Source: Pseudomonadota bacterium
GTDB lineage: Bacteria; Pseudomonadota; Alphaproteobacteria; Sphingomonadales; Sphingomonadaceae
Assembly: GCA_023387085.1 (NCBI GenBank)
Contig: JAEWIL010000203.1
Span: forward strand, 1 to 64,000
Length of the DNA: 64,000 nucleotides
Reading direction: 5' to 3'
In this document: in pieces, positions 52,275 through 59,896 of the stretch
Layout of the letters: each line of letters begins with the position of its first letter
Position numbering within the stretch: position 1 is the stretch's first letter
Program-made: the position numbers and the translations under genes
Notes under the pieces: generated by a model
Told to the model about the DNA's origin: nothing
The model's input: only the letters and a program-made list of their open reading frames with translations
The model's database searches: none

Positions 52275-52387
52275 CCCCTCCCGCTTGCGGGAGGGGCAGC
52301 GAGACTTGCGAGCTTGCTCGCTGGTCGCAGCGGGGAGGGCGTGATGCCCACAGGCCCCACCCCAACCCTCCCCTGAAGGGAAGGGAG
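52275..52387. repeat. Composite intergenic repeat (CCCTCCC hairpin type), copy 2
   Basis: Opens with CCCCTCCCGC/GCGGGAGGGG (10-bp arms, 2-base loop, 52275-52296), then GAGACTTGCGAGCTTGCTCG and TGGTCGCAGC, matching copy 1 at 34124-34284 with few changes. It ends in a CCCTCCCctgaaGGGAAGGG hairpin. It separates the dehydrogenase pair from the next SDR gene. Confidence 0.72.
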
Positions 52388-52403
52388 CTAGAAGGATGAA
52401 CCC

Positions 52404-53207
52404 ATGAACCTAAACGACATGTTCGGCCTCGACGGCCGCATCGCGCTCGTCACCGGCGGCTCGCGCGGGATCGGCAAGATGATCGTCGAGGGCTATCTCG
52501 CCGCGGGATGCGCGCGGGTCTATATCTCGGCGCGCAAGACCGCACAGATCGAGGAAGCCGTCGCCGATTTCGAGACGCGTTATCCCGGCAAGGTCATCGG
52601 GCTTCCGGTGGACCTCTCGACCGTCGAAGGCTGCCGCGCGCTCGCCAAGGAACTGGAAGCCCGCGAAGAACGCCTCGACATCCTCGTCAACAATGCCGGC
52701 GCGGCGTGGGGCGAACCCTTCGAAGGTTTCCCCGAGGCGGGCTGGGACAAGGTGATGGACATCAACGTCAAATCGCCCTTCTTCCTGACGCAAGCGCTCC
52801 ACGGGCTGCTCAAGGCGGGGGGCAGCGCCGAACGCCCGGCGAAGGTCATCAATATCGGCTCGATCGACGGCATGCGCCTCAACCCGTGGGAAACCTACAG
52901 CTACCACGCCTCGAAGGCCGCGATCCTCTACCTCACCAAGCGCATGGCGGCGCGGTTGGTCACCGACCATATCCTCGTCACCGCGATTGCCCCCGGCGCC
53001 TTCCAGTCGGACATGAACAAGGCGGCGCGCGACCATGGTGATGCGGTGGCAAAAAGCATCCCGGTGAAGCGGATCGGCGTGCCCGAGGATATGGCCGGCG
53101 CCGCGATCTTCCTCGCGTCGAAGGCGGGCGACTATGTCGTCGGCGACACGGTCACGGTCGACGGCGGGCTGGTGCACGGCGACCTCAAGACCAGCATCGA
53201 CGCGTAA
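52404..53207 (+). CDS. SDR-family oxidoreductase (RhlG / gluconate 5-dehydrogenase-like)
   Basis: 267-residue short-chain dehydrogenase. Motifs: TGGSRGIGKM (~17-26), basic YISARKT (~41-47) suggesting NADPH, NNAGAAWGEPF (~97-107) and YHASK (~172). It resembles NADPH-dependent 3-oxoacyl reductases of the RhlG group. Plus strand, 138 bases after the dehydrogenase pair, with a repeat in between, so co-transcription is likely but not coupled. A repeat also follows it. Confidence 0.86.
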   Translation: MNLNDMFGLDGRIALVTGGSRGIGKMIVEGYLAAGCARVYISARKTAQIEEAVADFETRYPGKVIGLPVDLSTVEGCRALAKELEAREERLDILVNNAGAAWGEPFEGFPEAGWDKVMDINVKSPFFLTQALHGLLKAGGSAERPAKVINIGSIDGMRLNPWETYSYHASKAAILYLTKRMAARLVTDHILVTAIAPGAFQSDMNKAARDHGDAVAKSIPVKRIGVPEDMAGAAIFLASKAGDYVVGDTVTVDGGLVHGDLKTSIDA

Positions 53208-53223
53208 GGCCGCCTTTCATTTC

Positions 53224-53298
53224 TCGTCATCCCGGACGTGATCCGGGGTCCATAACCGCGCCGCAGGAATGGATGCCGGATCAAGTCCGACATGACGG
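53224..53298. repeat. Intergenic palindrome (GTCATcCCGGACgtGatCCGG type), copy 2
   Basis: TCGTCATCCCGGACGTGATC at the left and GCCGGATCAAGTCCGACATG at the right reproduce copy 1 at 35361-35439, including the GGGGTCCAT that follows the left arm. The inner spacer differs between copies. It sits between the SDR gene and the promoter of the next lipoprotein gene. Confidence 0.78.
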
Positions 53299-53309
53299 GT
53301 TGCAGGATG

Positions 53310-53338
53310 TTGACCCTGTTCGCGTGCCGGTGTATTAT
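53310..53338 (+). promoter_or_regulatory. Sigma-70-type promoter of the lipoprotein gene
   Basis: TTGACC (53310-53315), a 17-base spacer and TATTAT (53333-53338) make a near-consensus housekeeping promoter. Start of transcription would be near 53345, giving a ~20-base leader that contains the AAGGAG ribosome site of the gene at 53366. Confidence 0.75.
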
Positions 53339-53365
53339 TCAATTAATGCACCAAGGAGATGGGCC

Positions 53366-53881
53366 ATGCGTTTTGCCTTTCTGATCCCCCCGATAATTCT
53401 TCTCACCGCCTGCGGACAGGCCGAGGAGAGGAAGGACAAGACCGAGGTTTCGATCGACGCGGGCGACGAGCATGGCGGCGTCCATATCACGGCGGGCAAG
53501 GATGGCAGCCGGATCAAGATCGGCGGCGACGGGGCCGGCATCGACATGAAAGTCCCCGATTTCGTCGACCTCGATATCGAGGGCGATTTCGACATCGACG
53601 GTGTGAAGCTCTATCCGGGCAGCAACGTCACGACGGTCAACGTCGATGCGAACGCCAAGGACGGCACCGACCGTGCGAAGGTCGAGCTCGGCTTCACCTC
53701 GCCAGCGGCACCCGCGAAAGCGGCCGGCTGGATGGCGGGCGAGTTCGCCAGGAAGGGCGTTCAGGTCACGCGCACCGGCGACACGCTGGCAGGCAAGACC
53801 AAGGACGGCGATCATTTCACGATCAGCTTCGCCCCCGACGGCGCGAATGCCAAGGGCAAGGTGCTGATCACCAAGGGGTGA
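53366..53881 (+). CDS. Hypothetical lipoprotein with glycine/aspartate-rich repeat segment
   Basis: 171-residue lipoprotein of unknown function. Signal peptide with lipobox LLTAC (Cys ~16). Then an acidic stretch rich in Asp, Gly, Ile and Val in a short beta-like rhythm (VHITAGKDGSRIKIGGDGAG, then VDLDIEGDFDIDGVKLYPG), and a C-terminal domain (~90-171) with GWMAGEFARKGVQVTRTGDT. AAGGAG lies 8 bases before the ATG, and a strong promoter precedes it. Likely a stand-alone envelope protein. Confidence 0.75.
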   Translation: MRFAFLIPPIILLTACGQAEERKDKTEVSIDAGDEHGGVHITAGKDGSRIKIGGDGAGIDMKVPDFVDLDIEGDFDIDGVKLYPGSNVTTVNVDANAKDGTDRAKVELGFTSPAAPAKAAGWMAGEFARKGVQVTRTGDTLAGKTKDGDHFTISFAPDGANAKGKVLITKG

Positions 53882-53896
53882 TCGCGGCGCCCCGAC

Positions 53897-53984
53897 GCGT
53901 CATTGCGAGCGAAGCGAAGCAATCCAGGGCGGGTTTACGCACGCGCTGGATTGCCGCGTCGCCTTCGGCTCGTCACAATGACGC
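53897..53984. repeat. Intergenic repeat GCGTCATTGCGAGCGAAGCG ... CAATGACGC
   Basis: Left arm GTCATTGCGAGCGAAGCG with AAGCAATCCAG answers CTGGATTGCCGC and GGCTCGTCACAATGAC on the right, an imperfect long inverted repeat. It lies between the convergent lipoprotein and ppc genes, where it may act as a bidirectional transcript end. Single copy in the window. Confidence 0.65.
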
Positions 53985-53993
53985 AGTTTGGGT

Positions 53994-56690
53994 CTACCCG
54001 CTGTTTCTGAGCGCCGTTGCGATCGCGTTGATCGTCAACTGGATGCCTTCGCCGATCCGCGGATCGGTCTCGCCCGCGCGGTGGCGCTTCATCAGTTCGA
54101 TCTGGAGCAGGTTGAGCGGTTCGATATAGGGCAGGCGCAGCCGGATCGACGCCTCGAGCGCCGGATTCTTCTCGAGCAGCCGCGCCTGGCCGGTGATGCC
54201 CAGCAGCCCGTCATGCGCGCGGTTCCACCCGTCGCGGATGCGGGTAAAGATCGCGTCGTGCCCGTCGATATGGCTCGCGAGTTCGGCATAGCGCGCCGCA
54301 ATCCCCATGTCGGACTTCGCGAGCACCATCTCCATATTGCCGAGCAATGCCGCGAAGAAGGGCCAGCCCGCCGCCATATCGGCGAGCAGCACCTTGTCCT
54401 CGAACGCCGCGAAACCCTCGCCGGTGCCGTACCAGCCGGGCAGCATCGCGCGCGACTGCGCCCAACTGAACACCCACGGGATCGCGCGCAGATCCTCGAT
54501 CGCGCTGCTTTTCGTCCGGCTCGACGGCCGCGACCCGATCTTCAGCGTCGCAATCTCGGCGATCGGCGTCATCGCGCGAAAGAAATCCTTGAACGCCGGC
54601 GTGTCGTAGACGAGCCCGCGATAGGCGGCGAAGGCGGTGCCGGACAGCCTGTCCATCGCCGCGGCAAAGCGCGCGGCGTCGGCATGGCTCAGCGCCTCGG
54701 GTTCGAGGCTCGCGAGCAGGCTTGCCGATACCATCGCCTCCAGGTTCGTGGCCGCGCTGTCGGCTGTGCCATATTTGGCGGCGATCACCTCGCCCTGTTC
54801 GGTGATGCGGATGCGCCCCTGCACCGTACCCGCGGGCTGCGCGCGGATCGCGGCGAAGGCGCTGCCACCGCCGCGTCCGACCGCGCCGCCGCGGCCATGG
54901 AAAAGCTGCATCGCGGTATCGGCTTCCTCGAACACCGGGGTCAGCGCCTGCGACGCCTGATACAGCCCCCAAGTCGACGTCAGATAGCCGCCGTCCTTGT
55001 TCGAATCCGAATAGCCGATCATCACTTCCTGATGCCCGCGCCGGCAGATTTGCGGGCCGATCTCAGGCATCGCGAAATAGCGCGTCATGATCCCGGGCGC
55101 GCGGCCCAGGTCGTCGATCGTCTCGAACAGCGGAACGACCATCAAATTCGCCTTGCCGGCCTCGCCACCGCTTCGCCACAGTCCCGCCTCGCGCGCAAGG
55201 ACATGGACTTCGAGCAGGTCGGACAAATCCTGCGCCATGCTGATGATCCACTGGCAGATCGCGTCGTTGCCCAGCCGCGCGCGGACGTCGGCGGCGGCAT
55301 GGATGATGGCGAGTTCGCCGGCGGTCTCGTCGCTCCACTGGTGCCATGGCGCGGCGAGCGGCCGGTCGCTGGCGAGTTCGGCAGTGAGCAGCGCGACGCG
55401 CGCTTCCTCGTCGAGCGCCCGATAGTCGGCGCACACGCCCGATACCGACAGCAATTCGGCAAGCACGCGCTCGTGGACGGCGCTGTTCTGCCGCATGTCG
55501 AGCGTCGCGAGATGGAAGCCGAACACCTCGACCGCGCGGATCAGTCGTCCGAGCGCGCCGATGCCGCCAAACTGGCCCTGGCTGTTCGCCGACAGGCCGT
55601 TGGCGATGGTGACGAGATCGCGGCGGAAATCGGCGGGCGTGTCATAGGGCTCGCCGGTCAACGCAGATGGACGCGGCGGCGTGCGCCCGACGATCTCGGC
55701 GTAAGTAGCGCACAGCCGAGCATAAATGCCTGACAACGCGCGACGGTAGGGCTCGTCGCGCCGGCTCGGCGCCACGTCGCCGCTCGCCTCGGCCAGCGCC
55801 TCGACCGCGTCGGGAACCGCGGCAAGGCTCGCCGACACCGACAGCTCGGCGCCAAGGGCGTGGACCGCATCGATATAATGGCCCAGCACCGCGGCGGCGT
55901 TGCGGCTCGTCGCCATGTGCATCGTCTCGGCGGTGACGAAAGGGTTGCCGTCGCGGTCGCCGCCGATCCAGCTGCCGACGCGCAGGAAGCTGGCGGGGCG
56001 CTGACCCAATTCGGCTTCCCAGCGCGCATAGAGTTTCGGCACGACGGGCAGGAACACGTCGCGCAGATAGGTCAGTGCATTGTCGATCTCGTCGGCGACG
56101 AACAATTTTTCGGTGCGCAGCGGGCGCGTCTGCCACAACAGGACGATCTGCCGCCGGATGGCATCCTCGACCCCGTCACCCTCGGGCGTTTCGTCGACGC
56201 CGGCATCGCGCAGCAGCATCAGCTCGGCGATGCGGTTCTTGTGGTCGAGCACCGACTTGCGGCGCACCTCGGTCGGGTGCGCGGTCAGCACCGGCGCGAC
56301 GAGCGACGCGCTCAGCAGCGCCGCGATCGCATCGCCGTCGATGCCGTCGCCTTTCAGTTTCCCGATCGCCGCCGCGACGGTCGCCTCGGGCTCGGCGGCG
56401 ACCCCTTGGCGATCCTCGGCGAGATTGGCGAGCATCGAAAACAGCATGAAGCCGCGCACGAAGGCGATCGTGTCGTCGAGGCTCAGCGCATCGAGCCCTG
56501 GATCGATCGCCTCGGCCCCCGCGATGCCGCGATGCCGGTCGACGCTCGACGAACGGATATATTCGGTCTGGCGGAACAGCTTTTCGCCGCCATAGGCGCG
56601 GATGACGTCGCCGAGGATCCGTCCGAGATAGCGGATGTCGGGATTTTGCGAGATCTGGATCGGTGGGCCCATGGGCGCAGGTTGCTGCAC
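53994..56690 (-). CDS. ppc: Phosphoenolpyruvate carboxylase
   Basis: 898-residue anaplerotic enzyme fixing bicarbonate onto PEP to give oxaloacetate. The catalytic His block TAHPTEVRRKS is near residue 137. PEP/bicarbonate loops FLRVGSWIGGDRDGNPFV (~230), GYSDSNKDGGY (~560) and HGRGGAVGRGGG (~597-608) follow, and the C-terminus ends LRNSG where most have RNTG. The start is taken as GTG at 56690; the ATG at 56672, six codons on, is equally possible and neither has a clear ribosome site. Monocistronic, followed by a repeat. Confidence 0.96.
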   Translation of the reverse strand: MQQPAPMGPPIQISQNPDIRYLGRILGDVIRAYGGEKLFRQTEYIRSSSVDRHRGIAGAEAIDPGLDALSLDDTIAFVRGFMLFSMLANLAEDRQGVAAEPEATVAAAIGKLKGDGIDGDAIAALLSASLVAPVLTAHPTEVRRKSVLDHKNRIAELMLLRDAGVDETPEGDGVEDAIRRQIVLLWQTRPLRTEKLFVADEIDNALTYLRDVFLPVVPKLYARWEAELGQRPASFLRVGSWIGGDRDGNPFVTAETMHMATSRNAAAVLGHYIDAVHALGAELSVSASLAAVPDAVEALAEASGDVAPSRRDEPYRRALSGIYARLCATYAEIVGRTPPRPSALTGEPYDTPADFRRDLVTIANGLSANSQGQFGGIGALGRLIRAVEVFGFHLATLDMRQNSAVHERVLAELLSVSGVCADYRALDEEARVALLTAELASDRPLAAPWHQWSDETAGELAIIHAAADVRARLGNDAICQWIISMAQDLSDLLEVHVLAREAGLWRSGGEAGKANLMVVPLFETIDDLGRAPGIMTRYFAMPEIGPQICRRGHQEVMIGYSDSNKDGGYLTSTWGLYQASQALTPVFEEADTAMQLFHGRGGAVGRGGGSAFAAIRAQPAGTVQGRIRITEQGEVIAAKYGTADSAATNLEAMVSASLLASLEPEALSHADAARFAAAMDRLSGTAFAAYRGLVYDTPAFKDFFRAMTPIAEIATLKIGSRPSSRTKSSAIEDLRAIPWVFSWAQSRAMLPGWYGTGEGFAAFEDKVLLADMAAGWPFFAALLGNMEMVLAKSDMGIAARYAELASHIDGHDAIFTRIRDGWNRAHDGLLGITGQARLLEKNPALEASIRLRLPYIEPLNLLQIELMKRHRAGETDPRIGEGIQLTINAIATALRNSG

Positions 56691-56738
56691 CGCAACAGAC
56701 GCTGCGTCAAGCAGCGCATAGCTATGCCTCGCGACAGA

Positions 56739-57155
56739 TCAGTTCGTCTTGACGAGGTTGAGCATTCCCATATCGATCGCGGGGCGACCATCGAACGCAA
56801 CGGAATTGCGCGTGTCGGTGATGAACATCAGTCGCCCCGATGCGTCGGTGATCCGCGCCGACACCGCATAGCTGTGCCGCGGATCGAGCTGGCGCTGGTC
56901 GACGGTCAGGCGGAACGCAAGGGGCACCTGCCGGCCATCGGCGGTGAAGCTTTGCTGCGCGATCGTGCGCGTCGGCGCGTCGGCCAGGCTGACATCCTCC
57001 AGCCGGACTTCGACTTGCGCCGTCGGTGGCAGCGCGATGCGCTCGCGATACGGGATGCTGCCGGTGACCGCGACCGGCTTTTCGGACGGCATGACCGCCG
57101 CGCAGGCGGTAAGCGACAAGGCGATGGGGGCGGCGATGGCGGCGAAGCGACGCAT
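56739..57155 (-). CDS. YbaY/YscW-family lipoprotein
   Basis: 138-residue lipoprotein. Signal peptide with lipobox SLTAC (Cys ~18), then a domain with SIPYRERIALPPTAQVEVRLEDVSLADAP (read across residues ~33-61), IAQQSF and the beta-strand pattern of the YbaY family, which is related to type III secretion pilotin YscW. Role unknown, perhaps in envelope assembly. AGGAGAAG stands 4 bases before the ATG; the frame upstream overlaps the HNH gene and is disregarded. Gap to the HNH stop is 16 bases. Confidence 0.72.
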   Translation of the reverse strand: MRRFAAIAAPIALSLTACAAVMPSEKPVAVTGSIPYRERIALPPTAQVEVRLEDVSLADAPTRTIAQQSFTADGRQVPLAFRLTVDQRQLDPRHSYAVSARITDASGRLMFITDTRNSVAFDGRPAIDMGMLNLVKTN

Positions 57156-57171
57156 GATCTTCTCCTGCAGC

Positions 57172-57738
57172 CTAGCCTTCCAGTTCGACATCCCAATAAA
57201 GCCAGTCGATCCAGCTCTCGTGCAGATAGTTCGGCGGGAAGCAGCGGCCATTGTCCTGTAACTGCCAGCTCGTCGGGCGCCACGGCTGCTGGTGCAGCGG
57301 CATATGCGCCTGTTGCGGCGTCCGTCCGCCCTTCTTCAGATTGCACGGCGCGCAGGCGGTCGCGACATTCTCCCACGTCGTGCGCCCGCCCAGCCGGCGC
57401 GGGACGACGTGATCGAAGGTCAGATCCTTGCCCGACCCGCAATATTGGCACGCGAAGCGGTCGCGCAGGAACAGGTTGAAGCGCGTGAACGCCGGATATT
57501 GCGACGGCTTCACATATTGGCGGAGCGCGATCACGCTCGGGATCGGCATGGTCCGGGTCGGCGAATGAATCTCGCGCTCGTAATTTTCGACGATCGTCAC
57601 GCGGTCGAGGAAAACCGCCTTGACCGCGGTCTGCCACGGCCACAGGCTCAGGGGATAATAGCTGAGCGGCGTATAGTCGGCGTTCAATACCAGTGCAGGA
57701 CAAGAATCGGGATGCCGGGCGAGATCGGGATGGAACAT
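57172..57738 (-). CDS. HNH endonuclease family protein
   Basis: 188-residue protein with a Zn-bound HNH fold: CQYCG (~105), catalytic TFDHVVPRRLGG (~113-124), NVATACAPCNLKKGGRTP (~130-147). The four Cys form the structural zinc site. The N-terminal half (LVLNADYTPLSYYPLSLWPW) is shared by a group common in alphaproteobacteria, often near housekeeping genes; no partner methylase or toxin is present, so it is probably not a restriction or homing enzyme. ATG 57738 was preferred by family resemblance; a GTG at 57783 behind GGGAGG is the alternative. Confidence 0.85.
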   Translation of the reverse strand: MFHPDLARHPDSCPALVLNADYTPLSYYPLSLWPWQTAVKAVFLDRVTIVENYEREIHSPTRTMPIPSVIALRQYVKPSQYPAFTRFNLFLRDRFACQYCGSGKDLTFDHVVPRRLGGRTTWENVATACAPCNLKKGGRTPQQAHMPLHQQPWRPTSWQLQDNGRCFPPNYLHESWIDWLYWDVELEG

Positions 57739-57806
57739 GGCTTGGTAACGCTGCCCCCATTGCTTCGCGGGATGGCGCGCCACTGCCTCCCGCGCGTGAC
57801 ACTGTC

Positions 57807-57836
57807 ATTACATGACGCCTCAGAATCTGGCGTCAA
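57807..57836 (-). promoter_or_regulatory. Promoter of the HNH gene within a dyad-rich spacer
   Basis: On the minus strand TTGACG (57831-57836), 18 bases, TGTAAT (57807-57812) form a good housekeeping promoter. The same segment carries inverted repeat TGACGCC-N9-GGCGTCA (57813-57835) and the 11-base palindrome TGACACTGTCA (57797-57807) at the start point, so a repressor could act here. It also faces gluQRS on the plus strand. Confidence 0.55.
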
Positions 57837-57908
57837 GGGGGCATCGTCCGCAAGATATGGAATGAGAATTTCGGTTGCGCCACAGCATATGGATTCGCCG
57901 GCCTGCCC

Positions 57909-58772
57909 ATGCTGACCCGTTTCGCGCCCAGCCCGACGGGCGAACTCCACCTCGGTCATGCCTATAGCGCCGTGCTCGCGCATGCGGCGGCGCGCGAGGC
58001 CGGAGGGCAGTTTCGGATTCGCATCGACGATATCGACGGCAGCCGCTCGCGCGAGGCCTATGTCGCGGCGTCGCTCGCCGATGTCGCATGGCTGGGGATC
58101 GATTGGGAGGGCGATCCGGTGCGCCAGTCGACGCATCTCGGGCGATATGCCGCCGCACTCGACGATTTGCGCGCGCAGGGTGTCGTCTATCCCTGCTTCT
58201 GTACCCGCGCCGACATTGCCGAGAGCCTCACCGCGCCGCACGGGCCGCCCAAAGCTTCGGTCGCCGCGATCTACCCCGGCACGTGCCGCAGTCTGCCGGC
58301 AGCCGAACGCGAACGCCGTCTCGCCGGCGAACCGCATAGCTGGCGCCTCGACATGGCGCGGGCGGTCGCGCTTGCCGGCGACCTCGACTGGGAAGAGCAG
58401 GGGCAGGGTATGCGCGCTGCCGATCCCGCCGCGCACGGCGACGTGGTTCTCGCGCGGAAGGACGCTCCGGCCAGCTATCATATTGCGAGTACGCTCGACG
58501 ATGCGGCGATGGGGGTGACGCATGTTATCCGCGGCGCCGACCTGATCGCGTCGACCGACGTCCACCGCCTGCTTCAGGCGCTGCTCGGGCTGCCGACCCC
58601 GCTCTATCGCCATCATGGGCTCGTCTGCGGCGCTGACGGCAAGCGCCTCGCCAAGCGCGATGCCGCCGCCTCGCTCGCCGCGCTTCGCGAAGCCGGCATC
58701 GACGGACCCGCGCTCGCGGCCGATTTGCTCCGCGATCGGCTTCCCGCTGGATATTCGCTGCAAAATCCCTAA
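57909..58772 (+). CDS. gluQRS: Glutamyl-Q tRNA(Asp) synthetase
   Basis: 287-residue catalytic-core paralogue of glutamyl-tRNA synthetase that attaches Glu to queuosine in tRNA(Asp). The HIGH-type motif is TGELHLGHAYSA (~10-21). The zinc site uses PCFCTRADIAES and YPGTCRSL (Cys ~97, 99, 122). KMSKS is degenerate (GKRLAKRD, ~243). No anticodon-binding domain, hence the length under 300. Transcribed with the small HIG1-domain gene 9 bases on. Confidence 0.94.
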   Translation: MLTRFAPSPTGELHLGHAYSAVLAHAAAREAGGQFRIRIDDIDGSRSREAYVAASLADVAWLGIDWEGDPVRQSTHLGRYAAALDDLRAQGVVYPCFCTRADIAESLTAPHGPPKASVAAIYPGTCRSLPAAERERRLAGEPHSWRLDMARAVALAGDLDWEEQGQGMRAADPAAHGDVVLARKDAPASYHIASTLDDAAMGVTHVIRGADLIASTDVHRLLQALLGLPTPLYRHHGLVCGADGKRLAKRDAAASLAALREAGIDGPALAADLLRDRLPAGYSLQNP

Positions 58773-58781
58773 ATAGGGTGC

Positions 58782-59006
58782 ATGCAGATCATCCTCGTCC
58801 TTGCGGTCGTCGCGGCCGCCGGCCTCGTCCTCTTCTCGCTCGCGCGCGGGCTCATCTATTTCGCCAAGGGCCACCAGGCGGCGATCGACGGCAATGTCCA
58901 CGAAAACCAGGTGCTCCAGAACAGGATGATGATGGCCCGCGTCAAGTGGCAGGCGATCACCATCATCCTGCTCATCGTCATCGGCCTGACCGCCGCGGGT
59001 AGCTGA
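58782..59006 (+). CDS. HIG1-domain twin-transmembrane protein
   Basis: 74-residue inner-membrane protein with two hydrophobic helices (residues 2-22 and 55-73) and a polar loop ending NRMMMARVKWQAITI, the signature of the hypoxia-induced HIG1 family. In mitochondria and alphaproteobacteria such proteins associate with cytochrome c oxidase. Immediately downstream of gluQRS; a repeat follows. Confidence 0.8.
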   Translation: MQIILVLAVVAAAGLVLFSLARGLIYFAKGHQAAIDGNVHENQVLQNRMMMARVKWQAITIILLIVIGLTAAGS

Positions 59007-59023
59007 TCGGGTCGTTCCTTTTC

Positions 59024-59102
59024 GGTTCGTGTCGAGCGAAGTCGGGACACCCATCGACCTTGCGCCGACCCGAACGGCATCCCTGCTTTGCTCGATGCGA
59101 AC
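59024..59102. repeat. Intergenic repeat TCGAGCGAAGTCGGGA, copy 2
   Basis: Same layout as 37134-37213: GTGTCGAGCGAAGTCGGGAC, CACCCATCGA, GCGCCGACCCGAACGGCATC and GCTCGATGCGAAC. The right arm is decayed (CCTGCTTTGCTCGA), so the hairpin is imperfect here. It separates the HIG1-domain gene from the adenosyltransferase gene. Confidence 0.78.
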
Positions 59103-59133
59103 CGGGTCGGGTTCAAACTCCGGATAGTCTGCC

Positions 59134-59715
59134 ATGGTCAAGCTGAACAAGATCTATACGCGCACCGGCGACGACGGCACCACCGGCCTCGTCGACGGGT
59201 CGCGCATCGCCAAATCGGCACCGCTGATGGCGGCGATCGGCGACGTCGACGAAGCGAACAGCGCCATCGGCCTCGCCGCCGCCGCGCTTGATTCCGCGAG
59301 CGACGAGGCGGCAATGCTGTCGCGGATCCAGAACGAGATGTTCGACCTCGGCGCCGACCTTGCGACCCCGCCCGACATCCAGTTCGGCTTCGGTCCGCAC
59401 GAGATGGCGCTGCGCATCGTGCCAAGCCAGATCGCGCGGCTCGAGGACGAGATCGACCGCATGAACGCCGGTCTCGACGCGCTCCGCAGTTTCATCCTGC
59501 CCGGCGGGACCGAGGCAGCGGCGCGTCTCCATCTGGCGCGGGCGGTGACCCGCCGCGCCGAACGCGCGGCCGTGGCCGCGAACGCCGAGCGCGATCTCAA
59601 TCCGCTCGCACTCAATTATCTCAATCGCCTGTCGGACCATCTGTTCGTGTTGTCGCGGCATATCAACGCCGCGGCCGGTGGCGATATTCTCTGGAAACCC
59701 GGCGCCACGCGCTGA
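59134..59715 (+). CDS. PduO-type ATP:cob(I)alamin adenosyltransferase
   Basis: 193-residue trimeric helical-bundle enzyme that makes adenosylcobalamin, the cofactor of methylmalonyl-CoA mutase. ATP loop IYTRTGDDGTTGL (~7-19), GDVDEANSAIG (~36-46) and the active-site helix SFILPGGTEAAARLHLARAVTRRAER (read in parts from ~118) are complete. It is relevant to propionyl-CoA from the valine cluster, although mutase genes are elsewhere. It has no coupled neighbour. Confidence 0.93.
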   Translation: MVKLNKIYTRTGDDGTTGLVDGSRIAKSAPLMAAIGDVDEANSAIGLAAAALDSASDEAAMLSRIQNEMFDLGADLATPPDIQFGFGPHEMALRIVPSQIARLEDEIDRMNAGLDALRSFILPGGTEAAARLHLARAVTRRAERAAVAANAERDLNPLALNYLNRLSDHLFVLSRHINAAAGGDILWKPGATR

Positions 59716-59806
59716 TCATCGGATCTTCCCTTCCGCGAAGCGGTGGGAGGGAACTACCGGAGGCGGAGAAGGACAATAGGCACTGGCTATGCCCGGGAAG
59801 GATATT

Positions 59807-59850
59807 GTTCCCTGAATGTTCTAGACAATTCGCCGTCGTGTAACGATAAT
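59807..59850 (+). promoter_or_regulatory. Promoter of egtB with an adjoining SOS-like box
   Basis: TAGACA (59822-59827), 17 bases, GATAAT (59845-59850) is a near-consensus promoter (5 of 6 in each box) starting transcription near 59857, 40 bases before egtB. Touching its -35 on the upstream side is GTTCCCTGAATGTTC (59807-59821), a perfect GTTC-N7-GTTC as used by LexA in alphaproteobacteria. One or two such matches are expected by chance in a window this size, so LexA control is only a possibility. Confidence 0.6.
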
Positions 59851-59896
59851 TGCCCAAGCCGCGAAACCGACTCGCACTTCGGGGGATTGTCTCAGC

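Noticed and set aside
57172..57738. Homing or restriction endonuclease, or mobile intron
   Set aside because: No methylase, intron structure or insertion boundary. The domain layout is a common chromosomal group in alphaproteobacteria.
58767..58778. CCCTAAATAGGG as a terminator between gluQRS and the HIG1-domain gene
   Set aside because: Only a short stem with no T-run, and the next start codon is 4 bases away, so termination is unlikely.
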